Shown here: positions 1 through 10,882 of the stretch, piece by piece | Position numbering within the stretch: the first letter of the stretch is position 1 | Layout of the letters: every line of letters starts with the position of its first letter | DNA from: Phycisphaerales bacterium | GTDB taxonomy: Bacteria; Planctomycetota; Phycisphaerae; Phycisphaerales; UBA1924 | Direction: 5' to 3' | Assembly: GCA_947459215.1 (NCBI GenBank) | Contig: CANHCQ010000027.1 | Span: 1-48,418, forward strand | Length of the DNA: 48,418 bases | Position numbers and translations under genes: made by a program | The notes under the pieces: model-generated | Told to the model about the DNA's origin: nothing | The model's input: the letters and a program-made list of their open reading frames with translations, nothing else | Database searches by the model: none

Positions 1-2
1 AC

Positions 3-110
3 GCCCACGACGAGATCTTCCGCTTCATCGAAGGCTTCTATAACACCCACCGCCTGCACAGCGGCATCGGCTACCAATCACCCGCCCAGGCCGAGGCCGC
101 TACCGTCTGA
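3..110 (+). CDS. IS3-family transposase, C-terminal fragment
   Basis: This open frame enters from the left edge and ends at a TGA, giving 36 residues. It contains F-I-E-G-F-Y-N followed by R-L-H-S-G-I-G-Y and S-P-A-Q. That is the typical end of the rve/DDE integrase domain of IS3-family OrfB transposases, where the motif is usually Y-I-x-x-F-Y-N-x-x-R-x-H-S-x-L-G-Y-x-S-P. The rest of the gene lies outside the window, so I cannot tell whether the element is complete. It marks the left end of an accessory block with toxin-antitoxin and immunity-like genes. I see no terminal inverted repeat in the bases after the stop. Confidence 0.8.
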   Translation, partial: AHDEIFRFIEGFYNTHRLHSGIGYQSPAQAEAATV

Positions 111-228
111 CGCTCATTCACCACTGTCCGAAAGTCTTGGGCAAGACCAGCGGGTAATCGTGGCACGGCGCAGCGTGATCGGGCCAGCTGCCGAGGTCCA
201 TGGTGCGGGGGTCGTGCCACTTCCGCTC

Positions 229-618
229 TTATCCAGCCAAGTTCATCAGAGCCCAAAACAGAAGGGCTCCGAAGACGACGCAACCGCTGACCGCGGCCCA
301 CCACGAAAAGGCAAGCCAGTAGATCAGTGCGTCTGAAACTCTCTTCCGACGGAGTCCCCAGACAAGAAATGGAATCGAGGCAACGACCAGGGCGGAAACA
401 AAATACATGCCCAGGGCACCGCGAGGGCTGAGGAAGGGTGCCGCCGGGACAACGATTACGCCGTATGTCAGCCCGAGCACCTCGGGCCATCGTGGGAATC
501 GTGAGACTTTCCACGCGCTTCTCGCCGTGAAGACGAAACCACATTCGGGACAGGTGTGCGGCTCGGTTCCGGTCGCTGGATAGTCGCACTTGGGGCAGTT
601 GGGTAGCGAGGTGTTCAT
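229..618 (-). CDS. Zinc-ribbon membrane protein, hypothetical
   Basis: The protein has 129 residues if it starts at the ATG at 618. A longer reading upstream has no hydrophobic or conserved features. Residues 8-27 hold two C-x-x-C pairs (C-P-K-C and C-P-E-C), a small zinc ribbon of the kind that planctomycetes place in front of membrane segments. About three hydrophobic stretches follow (roughly residues 45-62, 70-88 and 97-125), so it is likely an inner-membrane protein with a cytoplasmic zinc ribbon. The molecular function is unknown. It shares the ribbon-plus-membrane layout with the larger protein at 26453-28111 but not its HEAT-like part. Confidence 0.6.
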   Translation of the reverse strand: MNTSLPNCPKCDYPATGTEPHTCPECGFVFTARSAWKVSRFPRWPEVLGLTYGVIVVPAAPFLSPRGALGMYFVSALVVASIPFLVWGLRRKRVSDALIYWLAFSWWAAVSGCVVFGALLFWALMNLAG

Positions 619-697
619 GCTTGCGGCCGAGCAGGCGGCGAGAATCGCATGGTTGTTCAAGGAGCCCCGCAGCTCACCATGACGGTCCCCACCGATC

Positions 698-925
698 TCA
701 GGACGCGGCCTGATAGATCGCCGGTCGGTACCTCGGCTTAGGGATTCGCTTCCCCGCGGCCTTTGCCGTCTCAAGCCAGAGTCGCATCGCGATCATGACT
801 TCTCGCAGTGCTTTCTCGGGCGTCTCGCCGAAGGCGGAGCAGTACTCCAGGTCGGGGACATCGGCGATGAAGCCCTTGTCCTCGGTGCTGAAGAAGATGT
901 TGATGTGATATCGCGGCAGACGCAT
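698..925 (-). CDS. HicB-like antitoxin-family protein
   Basis: The protein has 75 residues and starts with M-R-L-P-R-Y-H-I. The core F-I-A-D-V-P-D-L-E-Y-C-S-A-F-G-E-T-P-E-K-A-L-R-E is the partially degraded RNase H fold of HicB antitoxins, where Y-x-A-x-x-P-D-L-P-G-C-x-x-x-G-x-T-x-x-E-A is typical. HicB proteins neutralise the HicA mRNA interferase. No HicA is visible beside it. Its start codon shares one base with the stop of the preceding 55-residue gene (TGATG), which points to translational coupling in one operon with the PIN gene. It may be a solitary HicB recruited as a second antitoxin or regulator; that role is inference. Confidence 0.7.
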   Translation of the reverse strand: MRLPRYHINIFFSTEDKGFIADVPDLEYCSAFGETPEKALREVMIAMRLWLETAKAAGKRIPKPRYRPAIYQAAS

Positions 926-1092
926 CAGGCGGACTTCTTTGACGCGCGGGCATGGTCGCGTTTGGCCTGCATATCTGCGTAACGCTGCTGCCAATACGCG
1001 ATCTGTTGCTCGCGAGTCATGCCCTTGAGCCGTTCGCGGACTGCTTCCTGGCCTTGACGCTTCATCTCGACGGCGTCGAATTGCTTAGCCAT
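925..1092 (-). CDS. Small putative antitoxin, PIN partner
   Basis: The product is 55 residues, highly charged and helical, beginning M-A-K-Q-F-D-A-V-E-M-K-R. It contains G-M-T-R-E-Q-Q-I-A-Y-W-Q-Q-R. Small proteins of this style (F-D-A-V-x-x-K-R then G-M-T-x-E-E-x-x-x-Y-W-x-x-R) occur next to PIN-domain genes in planctomycetes and other bacteria and are thought to be their antitoxins. That assignment is from memory of the family and from position. Its ATG overlaps the end of the PIN gene by 8 bases, and its stop overlaps the start of the hicB-like gene. The longer open frame in the same phase is a shadow of the PIN gene. Confidence 0.6.
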   Translation of the reverse strand: MAKQFDAVEMKRQGQEAVRERLKGMTREQQIAYWQQRYADMQAKRDHARASKKSA

Positions 1093-1453
1093 AACGGACC
1101 ACCTCCGCCGGGGAGTAGATGCCGATGGTCGGCAGGCCCCGGAGCGTGTTGACGGCATTGTATCGCGGGGCCTTGTCCCGATGGACGATGTGCTTGAAGT
1201 TCCAGCTGAGCAGAAGGCCGCAGGCTGCCACAGTTGCGGATGCGACGTGGAGGGCGTCTTCGGCCGAGTTTTCGGACACAATGCCCGCGGTGAGGTACGC
1301 GATCTGCAGCTCCACAACGCTGGGGTCGATCGACACAACTTCGGTCGTGGGGCGCAGCGACTCGAACAAGGCTCGGACGTTTTCAGGGGCTCGCACGAGC
1401 TCGTCTTCGACCAATGGCGACGTTGTCAGCGCAAACCTTCCGAGTCGCCCCAT
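1085..1453 (-). CDS. PIN-domain toxin, N-terminally truncated (possible pseudogene)
   Basis: The product is 122 residues. The C-terminal half is a clear PIN domain: E-D-A-L-H-V-A-S-A-T near residues 64-73, then L-L-S-W-N-F-K-H-I-V-H, then Y-N-A-V-N. VapC-type PIN nucleases cut RNA with acidic residues that include the Asp of an N-terminal L-D-T-S/N-V motif. That segment, usually the first 30-40 residues, is absent here. The frame instead begins M-G-R-L-G-R-F-A-L-T-T, which in relatives lies well inside the domain. Directly upstream is the in-frame stop of the SUKH gene (TAAATG). The simplest reading is a 5' deletion that joined the PIN remnant to the end of the SUKH gene. Nuclease activity is doubtful without the first catalytic Asp. 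The protein could still be made by reinitiation. Confidence 0.65.
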   Translation of the reverse strand: MGRLGRFALTTSPLVEDELVRAPENVRALFESLRPTTEVVSIDPSVVELQIAYLTAGIVSENSAEDALHVASATVAACGLLLSWNFKHIVHRDKAPRYNAVNTLRGLPTIGIYSPAEVVRYG

Positions 1454-1981
1454 TTAACCCCTCTTCCGGCTCATCCAACGGGTCAGCTCACAATTGACGT
1501 GAGATAAGCTTGACAATACGTTCCCGTATGTCCTCGACGCGGCCGCGCCGCCAACGAGATCCCGCGGATGGCCAACAAAGCCGTAGACCTGGACCTCATC
1601 TGCAAGCCTGCCAAGCCAATCCGCTAGCGATACCCCGACCCTCACGCGCACGTCCGCGGCGTGATTGCAAAACCAGACGGACCCTGCTTCATCCGAATCT
1701 GTGAGTATTGCGTCGAAGTCACCATTACCCCAGTTCTGAATGGCTGCAATGCCTCGGTCCATCCAGTGGCATTCTGCCGTTGAAAGCAATCGCATCCCCG
1801 CGATGTTCATTCCGTTGTGCTGGGCGAGCAAGGTCTGATAGGCAGCGAGTGTCCCTGAAAACTCTCGTGAGAACTCCGACAGCTGAGCTTCCGTTGCCGG
1901 TTCGCCAAGTTCCAACTCAACGCCGCGCTCGCGAGCGGCATTCATTAAACGCTGCAAGGCGGATTGCTCTGGCGTCTTCAT
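1454..1981 (-). CDS. SMI1/KNR4 (SUKH) family protein
   Basis: The product is 175 residues. G-E-P-A-T-E-A-Q-L-S-E-F at residues 26-37 and L-L-A-Q-H-N-G-M-N-I-A-G near residue 52 match the start of the SUKH fold, where proteins usually read x-P-A-x-E-x-x-I-x-x-x-E ... Y-x-x-x-L-x-x-x-N-G. Many bacterial SUKH proteins are immunity proteins against secreted polymorphic toxins, but others are not, and no toxin gene is visible here. It has no signal peptide, so it is cytoplasmic. Its stop codon touches the start of the truncated PIN gene in the same frame, and the last residues may be junction sequence rather than native C-terminus. Confidence 0.65.
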   Translation of the reverse strand: MKTPEQSALQRLMNAARERGVELELGEPATEAQLSEFSREFSGTLAAYQTLLAQHNGMNIAGMRLLSTAECHWMDRGIAAIQNWGNGDFDAILTDSDEAGSVWFCNHAADVRVRVGVSLADWLGRLADEVQVYGFVGHPRDLVGGAAASRTYGNVLSSLSHVNCELTRWMSRKRG

Positions 1982-2104
1982 TGTGCACCCATGTTCGAGT
2001 GATCCCCACTCCGAGTCATGACCGGCTGAGCGGGTTGTCGCGACGGATAAGGAGCGGCACTGGATACAGGTTCAGATGGCGGCCGCCAAACTCAGGCGGA
2101 TGAC

Positions 2105-4168
<2,064 letters not shown>

Positions 4169-4251
4169 GGCGAGGGGATGGTAGGAAAGGACGCGGTTCG
4201 TGGGGGACGAATCGTGCCATCCCGGCGTGGGTTTCGAGCGTGGTTGTGGGG

Positions 4252-5658
4252 CTACTTCCCGGGGTTCTGGGGGAGGTGCTTGGGGTCGATGCTCTGCAGG
4301 GGTGGGTAGGGACCGGCGATGCCGAAGTCCTGCTGGGGAGAGTCGGTGTCCACGAGCACGACGTAGTCGTCGAGGCTCTGCGAAAGCGCCCCGGCGATGC
4401 CCCTCTGGCGGCAGGGTTGGAAGCGCGAGATGCCGTACCCCTTGATCGCGAAGTAGATGTCCCAGTCGTCGGGGAAGAGGCCGTCGATGAAGAAGGTGCC
4501 ATCGGGGTTGATGGTGCGTTGGATGGGTTCCCACGAGGACTTCGCACTGAACATGAACGTGGAGCCTTCGGGGATGGGCTTGCCATCGGCGGTGATGACG
4601 CGGCCGCGGATGTGGAGTGCGGGGCCGATCTCGATGTCGCCGAGGTCGATGTCTTGATCGTGGCGTTCGACAAGGACGGACCGCGGGGCGACGGCTCCGT
4701 TGCCCTTCAGAGATGCCATGGAAGCAGCGAGCCACCAGCGGTTCTTGGGGCCGAAGTCGTTCTCCAGATTGACTTCGTCTGGCCATTTGGTAATGTCGGC
4801 AATCGGGATGTTGACGAACGTGAAGTAGCCATCGGAATCGGTCGCGATTTTTTCGTCGCCGAGAAACTCCATGGCTCGGTAGCCATGGGTCAGGATCATC
4901 TGCACGCCGGACACCGAAGCGCCGGCCCGGAGAAGCCGCCCGCGCACGGTCGCGCCGGGGCCCAGACGCAGGTGGGTGTTCGCGTTGTATTGATCGATGC
5001 GTTTGAAGTACTGCGTAGCGTGGCCGCGGGCGGAGATCTCGAGCTCCCACCGGGTCACGGGTTTCTTGGAGTAGGAGAGGACGAACTCGCCATCGGAGTT
5101 GGTAAGCGCGAGCGTGTCCAGACCTTCGACCGCGCCGCCGGCGCCGCTCGGCTGGTTCATCGGCGCTTTCCAGTAAATGAAGCGCGGCTGTACCGTGGCG
5201 TGCGCGATCGGCTTGCCGTCGAAGTCGAGCACGCGGCCGCGGAGCGATTGCTCGGGATCATCCGGCAGCGGCGGCTTCTTGTCGAGCGCGATGGTCTGTG
5301 CGGGCGCGAGCGGGTCGATCTTGCCCTTGGTTTTGGGCGCGAAGGACTCGTGCACGATCATGAGCTGGTACTTCAGATCGGGATCGACGGTGGGGATCGT
5401 GAATGTGCCGTCGGAGCCGGTGGTGGCGGACTTGCCGCAGTCGGGGTAGCAGGACGGGCACATGGTGCTGTAGCCGGTCTTGACGGCGGCAGTCCACACG
5501 ATGACCTTGGCGCCGGCGACCGGATTGGAGGAATCGTCGACGACGCGGCCGGCGAGATCCGGGCGCGGCGGGGCGGGGGTCGCTGGAGCGGCGAGCGAAC
5601 TCGTCGCGACCGCGAACGCAAGAACGGCACCGAGAACGCGCAGCAACATGTGTGACAT
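4252..5658 (-). CDS. Secreted carboxypeptidase-regulatory-like domain protein
   Basis: The protein has 468 residues from the ATG at 5658. That start is chosen because GGGAGG lies five bases ahead of it and a signal peptide follows (M-S-H-M-L-L-R-V-L-G-A-V-L-A ... S-L-A-A). The mature part holds at least three Greek-key beta-sandwich units of the CarboxypepD_reg/CnaB type. Each starts like L-A-G-R-V-V-D-D, L-R-G-R-V-L-D-F-D-G-K-P-I or I-R-G-R-V-I-T-A-D-G-K-P-I, and each is followed by a T-D/N-S-D-G-x-F step. A C-P-S-C-Y-P-D-C cluster in the first unit may form disulfides. It is likely exported to the cell surface or periplasm. Such domains act as structural or binding modules; there is no catalytic domain, so no enzyme activity is assigned. 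Confidence 0.75.
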   Translation of the reverse strand: MSHMLLRVLGAVLAFAVATSSLAAPATPAPPRPDLAGRVVDDSSNPVAGAKVIVWTAAVKTGYSTMCPSCYPDCGKSATTGSDGTFTIPTVDPDLKYQLMIVHESFAPKTKGKIDPLAPAQTIALDKKPPLPDDPEQSLRGRVLDFDGKPIAHATVQPRFIYWKAPMNQPSGAGGAVEGLDTLALTNSDGEFVLSYSKKPVTRWELEISARGHATQYFKRIDQYNANTHLRLGPGATVRGRLLRAGASVSGVQMILTHGYRAMEFLGDEKIATDSDGYFTFVNIPIADITKWPDEVNLENDFGPKNRWWLAASMASLKGNGAVAPRSVLVERHDQDIDLGDIEIGPALHIRGRVITADGKPIPEGSTFMFSAKSSWEPIQRTINPDGTFFIDGLFPDDWDIYFAIKGYGISRFQPCRQRGIAGALSQSLDDYVVLVDTDSPQQDFGIAGPYPPLQSIDPKHLPQNPGK

Positions 5659-5718
5659 CCGCACCTCCCACGGCAGTGTATCAACGTGCGGAAGGCTACC
5701 GATCACGACGATCTGGCG

Positions 5719-6264
5719 TCAACCCACCTGCGGCTTGTCGAAGCGGTCGGCGGCGTAGGCGTTGAGATCTCCGGACCCAACCCCACCGCGAAGCCCGGCA
5801 AGGACGTGGCGGACGTAAGCGGCGCGCTCGTGCCACATGATGTCCATGTCCCAGACGCAGAAGGATTCGCGTTCGGAGAGGCGGAAGGGTGTGGCGGGAT
5901 CGCGGGTGGCGGCCGCGGCGTTGCGGGTGAGGACGCGGGTGAGCAGTTCGTTCTCGTTGTCCCACCAGCAGACGACGAGGTAATCGAGCGGCGTGGCGAT
6001 GTGATGGATGACGAAGGCGACGCCGGGGCGGGACTTGGTGCGAGCGGGCTCAGGAAGCGTGGCCTCGATCACGGCGAGGGCGTGGGGGTCGAACAGGTCG
6101 GCGGCGGAGTCGCGGCCGAGGATGGAGTAGGGCTTGATGGTCCAGTTGCTCTGGTGGATAACGGCGTGGGATCGCGCGGGACGCGGGGCGAAGGGTTTGC
6201 AGGGGAAACTGGGTCGGCTTTGTGCCAAAGCGTTCTTGCTGCGGTCTACTTCCACGTTCGCCAC
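5719..6264 (-). CDS. Conserved hypothetical protein, GTG start
   Basis: The product is 181 residues. It starts at GTG 6264, which overlaps the end of the upstream Imm26-like gene by 19 bases, suggesting translational coupling. I do not recognise the family by name. Visible blocks are H-H-I-A-T-P-L-D-Y-L-V-V-C-W-W-D-N-E-N-E-L (about 87-107) and F-C-V-W-D-M-D-I-M-W-H-E-R-A-A-Y-V-R-H-V-L (about 135-155). Many aromatic residues and clustered Trp/Asp/Glu suggest a compact globular enzyme or binding fold. No signal peptide or membrane span is visible, so it is cytoplasmic. Its coupling to an immunity-type gene hints at a toxin-immunity or stress context, but that is inference only. Confidence 0.6.
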   Translation of the reverse strand: MANVEVDRSKNALAQSRPSFPCKPFAPRPARSHAVIHQSNWTIKPYSILGRDSAADLFDPHALAVIEATLPEPARTKSRPGVAFVIHHIATPLDYLVVCWWDNENELLTRVLTRNAAAATRDPATPFRLSERESFCVWDMDIMWHERAAYVRHVLAGLRGGVGSGDLNAYAADRFDKPQVG

Positions 6265-7457
6265 TCCGCTTGCAGTTTACGCCACAATTGTGCTCTCTCC
6301 GAGGTCATGCGCCATTTAGAGTCGTCGTCATCAGCATAAGGGAGTTTACCGCCGAGAAGTCTGTCGAGGTGCCACTCCACTGCTCTCGGGCTTGACAAAG
6401 TGCCAAGCAGATTGCCCTCCCTTGCCAAGTCGTCGAATCGCCGCGACCTTCCGGCGAGCGTGAGATCCTTCCATGTTTCAAAGCAGTCGATGCAGATCTC
6501 TCGCCGTGCAGCGGATCGTGGCCCGTTTCGACGCGCATGAGGGATGACAGGCCAAGAGTCGAACGAGAAATCGGATACCGCGCCAATGCGTTGCCATCGC
6601 GACCCACCAACAACATGGTCGACCGATCGATGGACAGAGACTGCTCGCGTCACAGAGATTTTGTCGATCTCATCCATCGATGGTGGACGCGTGAATCGAC
6701 AATCGAGCCCAAACCATATCGCCCAGCCATTTCTCGGGTGCTTTGGCTCGCGGCGGGCGACAACAAGAACTCCGAACCCACCGGTCGGCAAAGGAATAGC
6801 GACAACATCTCCGGGCAAGACGTTCGGCGACGACTTCGGGCGTTCTGGCGTGTGGGGAAGACCGGCGCGGCCTGCGGGATTCTGGCGCGGCCGAGCTCGC
6901 ACCCAGAGGGCGATTGCCTTCGAATTCATCGCAACAGCGGCTACACGATGGCCGAAGAAGCCGGGCGGCTCGTTCTCGATGCAGTCCTTGATACCACGCT
7001 CAAACTTGCGGACAGCAGAAACCACATCGTATTTCGGAAAGCGATTCCCCACGTCCGGTTCGCACGACTCGCACGCCAGCACCTGCATGCAGCGGGTCGG
7101 GTTGTGATACTCGAGAGCAAAGGGTGGTTCGTCAGCGCTGCATAGCGGCGGGACGGGCCATTGCTGCGGGTCGAACGATGCGATCGAGCCGGCGCGGCGC
7201 CAGAACCCGGATCGCAGTGCCTTGCACTCGACCAGACCGACCCAGCCGTTGCCCCACGTTGCCGGAGATTGGATGGAATCGGCGCGGACCGCGTCGGCTT
7301 GTGGCCGCAGCGTGCAATAGCAGACGCAAGCTTGCATCGGATCGGCAGCATCAGGCGGTCGCACAACGATCATCGCGACAAAGCCATGTGACTTCACCGG
7401 AATCTCAAAGACTTCCCCCGCGGAGAACGTGCGATTGGATCGCGCCGCCTTTGCCAT
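6246..7457 (-). CDS. Tandem Imm26-like protein
   Basis: The protein has 403 residues from the ATG at 7457, which is preceded by AGGAGG at seven bases. Two related units can be seen. The first begins F-S-A-G-E-V-F-E-I-P-V-K (about 11-22). The second begins L-P-G-D-V-V-A-I-P-L-P-T-G-G-F-G-V-L-V-V-A (about 215-235). The pattern G-D-x-x-x-I-P-L-x-x-G-x-x-x-x-x-V is that of immunity protein 26 (Imm26), found beside polymorphic toxins. Both units then have the W-x-x-I-G-x-x-x-x-F-D-x-x-x-W-P-V type strand, visible in unit 2 as W-Q-R-I-G-A-V-S-D-F. The C-terminal 100 residues have no clear match. It is cytoplasmic. It may be a planctomycete protein built on this fold rather than a true immunity protein. 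Confidence 0.5.
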   Translation of the reverse strand: MAKAARSNRTFSAGEVFEIPVKSHGFVAMIVVRPPDAADPMQACVCYCTLRPQADAVRADSIQSPATWGNGWVGLVECKALRSGFWRRAGSIASFDPQQWPVPPLCSADEPPFALEYHNPTRCMQVLACESCEPDVGNRFPKYDVVSAVRKFERGIKDCIENEPPGFFGHRVAAVAMNSKAIALWVRARPRQNPAGRAGLPHTPERPKSSPNVLPGDVVAIPLPTGGFGVLVVARREPKHPRNGWAIWFGLDCRFTRPPSMDEIDKISVTRAVSVHRSVDHVVGGSRWQRIGAVSDFSFDSWPVIPHARRNGPRSAARREICIDCFETWKDLTLAGRSRRFDDLAREGNLLGTLSSPRAVEWHLDRLLGGKLPYADDDDSKWRMTSERAQLWRKLQAEWRTWK

Positions 7458-7492
7458 CCCCTCACCTCCTGCCGATGCTCCTGCTGAACTGA

Positions 7493-9415
<1,923 letters not shown>

Positions 9416-9568
9416 GAGGGGTCGCACACAGAATCTGGGGCTGGGATTCTACGAGGTGCGGAAGGCGGCAATCTCTCGGGTTTGCTGCATGTGGAGGTTC
9501 CGAGCACACCCGGGCTTTCCGGCATCTTTCGCCCCTCAGGGGCGGGAGCGATGACTTTGGATGACATC

Positions 9569-9590
9569 GCCGGCGGTTGAAACCGCCGGC
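9569..9590. repeat. Perfect intergenic inverted repeat
   Basis: GCCGGCGGTT and AACCGCCGGC face each other across two bases in the gap between glnS and the ACT-domain gene. The flanks contain two more short palindromes (CGCCCCTCAGGGGCG near 9529 and GCCCTCCGGGC near 9602). This three-hairpin cluster resembles the REP-type intergenic repeats of planctomycetes and may end transcription from either side. It has no T-tract. Confidence 0.5.
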
Positions 9591-9653
9591 AACGGTCGTG
9601 CGCCCTCCGGGCGGAAGACAGCGATCGCACGCGAGGGGCAGTAATCTTCACCG

Positions 9654-10058
9654 ATGCAAACCCCTGCCCACCGCCTGACGCTTCGTGTTGTGGAAGGCGT
9701 GTACTCGTTCTGCCGGTTGGACGCGGCGGCGCCGCTGCCGCCGTGGGCGCACGATGCGACGCTGTCGATCGTGCTGCGGAGCAAGGGCGAACTGAGCATC
9801 GTGTGCCCGGCGCGAAATGTTCCGCCGGCGGTGAAGGTGGAAGGGCCGTGGAAGGCCCTGGTGATCGACGCGGTCTTGGATTTCAATCAGGTGGGGATCA
9901 TCGCGAGCCTGGCGGGCCCGCTGGCGGCGGCGGGGATCAGCATCGCGCCGGTGGCGAGCTTTGACACCGACTATGTGTTTGTGCGCGAGGAGTCGCTCGA
10001 CAAGGCGATTGGGGTGCTCACGTCGGCAGGACACAATGTATTGCCGATCCGCGCATGA
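9654..10058 (+). CDS. ACT domain-containing protein
   Basis: The product is 134 residues. The C-terminal half contains P-W-K-A-L-V-I-D-A-V-L-D-F-N-Q-V-G-I-I-A followed by L-A-A-A-G-I-S-I and T-D-Y-V-F-V-R-E-E-S-L-D-K-A. This is the tandem-ACT (ACT_7, CASTOR-like) family, where the region reads G-x-L-D-F-x-x-x-G-I-L-x-x-x-x-x-x-L-x-x-x-x-I-x-I-x-x-x-S-T-x-x-T-D-Y-x-L-V. ACT domains bind amino acids, so it is probably a small allosteric sensor. No enzyme domain is fused, and the ligand is unknown. It is cytoplasmic and alone on the plus strand between two minus-strand genes; its stop runs into the terminator of the thioredoxin gene downstream. Confidence 0.8.
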   Translation: MQTPAHRLTLRVVEGVYSFCRLDAAAPLPPWAHDATLSIVLRSKGELSIVCPARNVPPAVKVEGPWKALVIDAVLDFNQVGIIASLAGPLAAAGISIAPVASFDTDYVFVREESLDKAIGVLTSAGHNVLPIRA

Positions 10059-10079
10059 AAAGACCCGCCGAAGCGGGTC
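10058..10079 (-). terminator. Intrinsic terminator of thioredoxin gene
   Basis: On the minus strand a 7-bp stem, GACCCGC against GCGGGTC with a four-base loop, is followed by TTTT. It lies about 30 bases after the stop of the minus-strand TlpA gene. Its T side overlaps the stop codon of the convergent ACT gene. Confidence 0.7.
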
Positions 10080-10107
10080 GTGAGGTGCGCAATCGGACGA
10101 CGGCTGT

Positions 10108-10797
10108 TCAGCCGCCCTTCTTTGCGGCGTCGATCGCGGCCTTGACAGCCTTGTCGAACGAACCGCCGCCGGGAGAGCCGATGTACGCGACCTTGCCATC
10201 GCCACCGACGATGAAGGCGGTCGGGATGCCGTTCTGGCGTGCGGCGTCCATCCAGGCCTGGCTGACCTGATCGTCGGTCTCGAAGGCGACGCGATAGTCC
10301 ATCTTGTCGCCCTGGTCTTGCACGAATTTCTCGAGCTTGGCCTTGCGGTCGTCGGCGCCGGACTTGGGCTTGCGCTCGAAGCTAGCCATGCCGATCACGA
10401 TGAGGTCCTTGTTGTCCTTCTGGGTCTTGGTGAGGTGCGGGATGGCGGCCTTGCAGGGGCCGCACCATGTGGCCCAGAACTCAACAACGTAGACCTTGCC
10501 CTTCTCGAAGCCGCTGACGGGCTGACCCTTGATCCATGCATCGGGCTCGAAGCGGGGAGCGACGTTGCCAACGCCCAGGGACGACGCTTCCTTCGGCTTC
10601 TCGGCGGGCTTGTTTGCGTCGGGCTTCTTGGCCTCGGGCTTCTGGTCGGCTGGCTTAGGTTGCTGGTTGGCGGGCGTGCGTGGGAGCGACTGGCCCATCG
10701 GTTCGGGGCTTTCCTCGCTTCGCGCGGACCCAACGCCCGCTGCCACGATGGCCACCGCAAGCCCCGCCACCAACGCCGTGCCGTGAATGCCTCGCAT
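10108..10797 (-). CDS. TlpA-family thioredoxin-like protein (first copy)
   Basis: The product is 229 residues. It has an N-terminal signal peptide (G-T-A-L-V-A-G-L-A-V-A-I-V-A-A) and then a low-complexity Lys/Pro/Ala segment (about 40-72) that could span the periplasm or envelope. A thioredoxin fold follows, with F-W-A-T-W-C-G-P-C at 107-115. The cis-Pro is in G-I-P-T-A-F-I-V (about 190). These proteins use the C-x-x-C pair for thiol-disulfide exchange outside the cytoplasm, in cytochrome c maturation or redox homeostasis (TlpA/ResA/AhpC-TSA class). The start ATG follows a GGGAG. A second related protein lies at 11848-12972. No cytochrome maturation genes are adjacent, so the substrate is unknown. 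Confidence 0.85.
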   Translation of the reverse strand: MRGIHGTALVAGLAVAIVAAGVGSARSEESPEPMGQSLPRTPANQQPKPADQKPEAKKPDANKPAEKPKEASSLGVGNVAPRFEPDAWIKGQPVSGFEKGKVYVVEFWATWCGPCKAAIPHLTKTQKDNKDLIVIGMASFERKPKSGADDRKAKLEKFVQDQGDKMDYRVAFETDDQVSQAWMDAARQNGIPTAFIVGGDGKVAYIGSPGGGSFDKAVKAAIDAAKKGG

Positions 10798-10882
10798 ACC
10801 CAGTCTCCCGAAGTGAAGCGATCGGCAAGGCCCGGGGACGGAACAATTCCGGCCGCATTGGGCTCATGGCCAAACCGCTGGG

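Noticed and set aside
4240..5655. A 471-codon plus-strand open frame opposite the carboxypeptidase-regulatory-like gene
   Set aside because: It is an antisense shadow with Val/Gly/Asp-rich, non-domain sequence. The minus-strand gene has a signal peptide, a ribosome-binding site and recognisable repeats.
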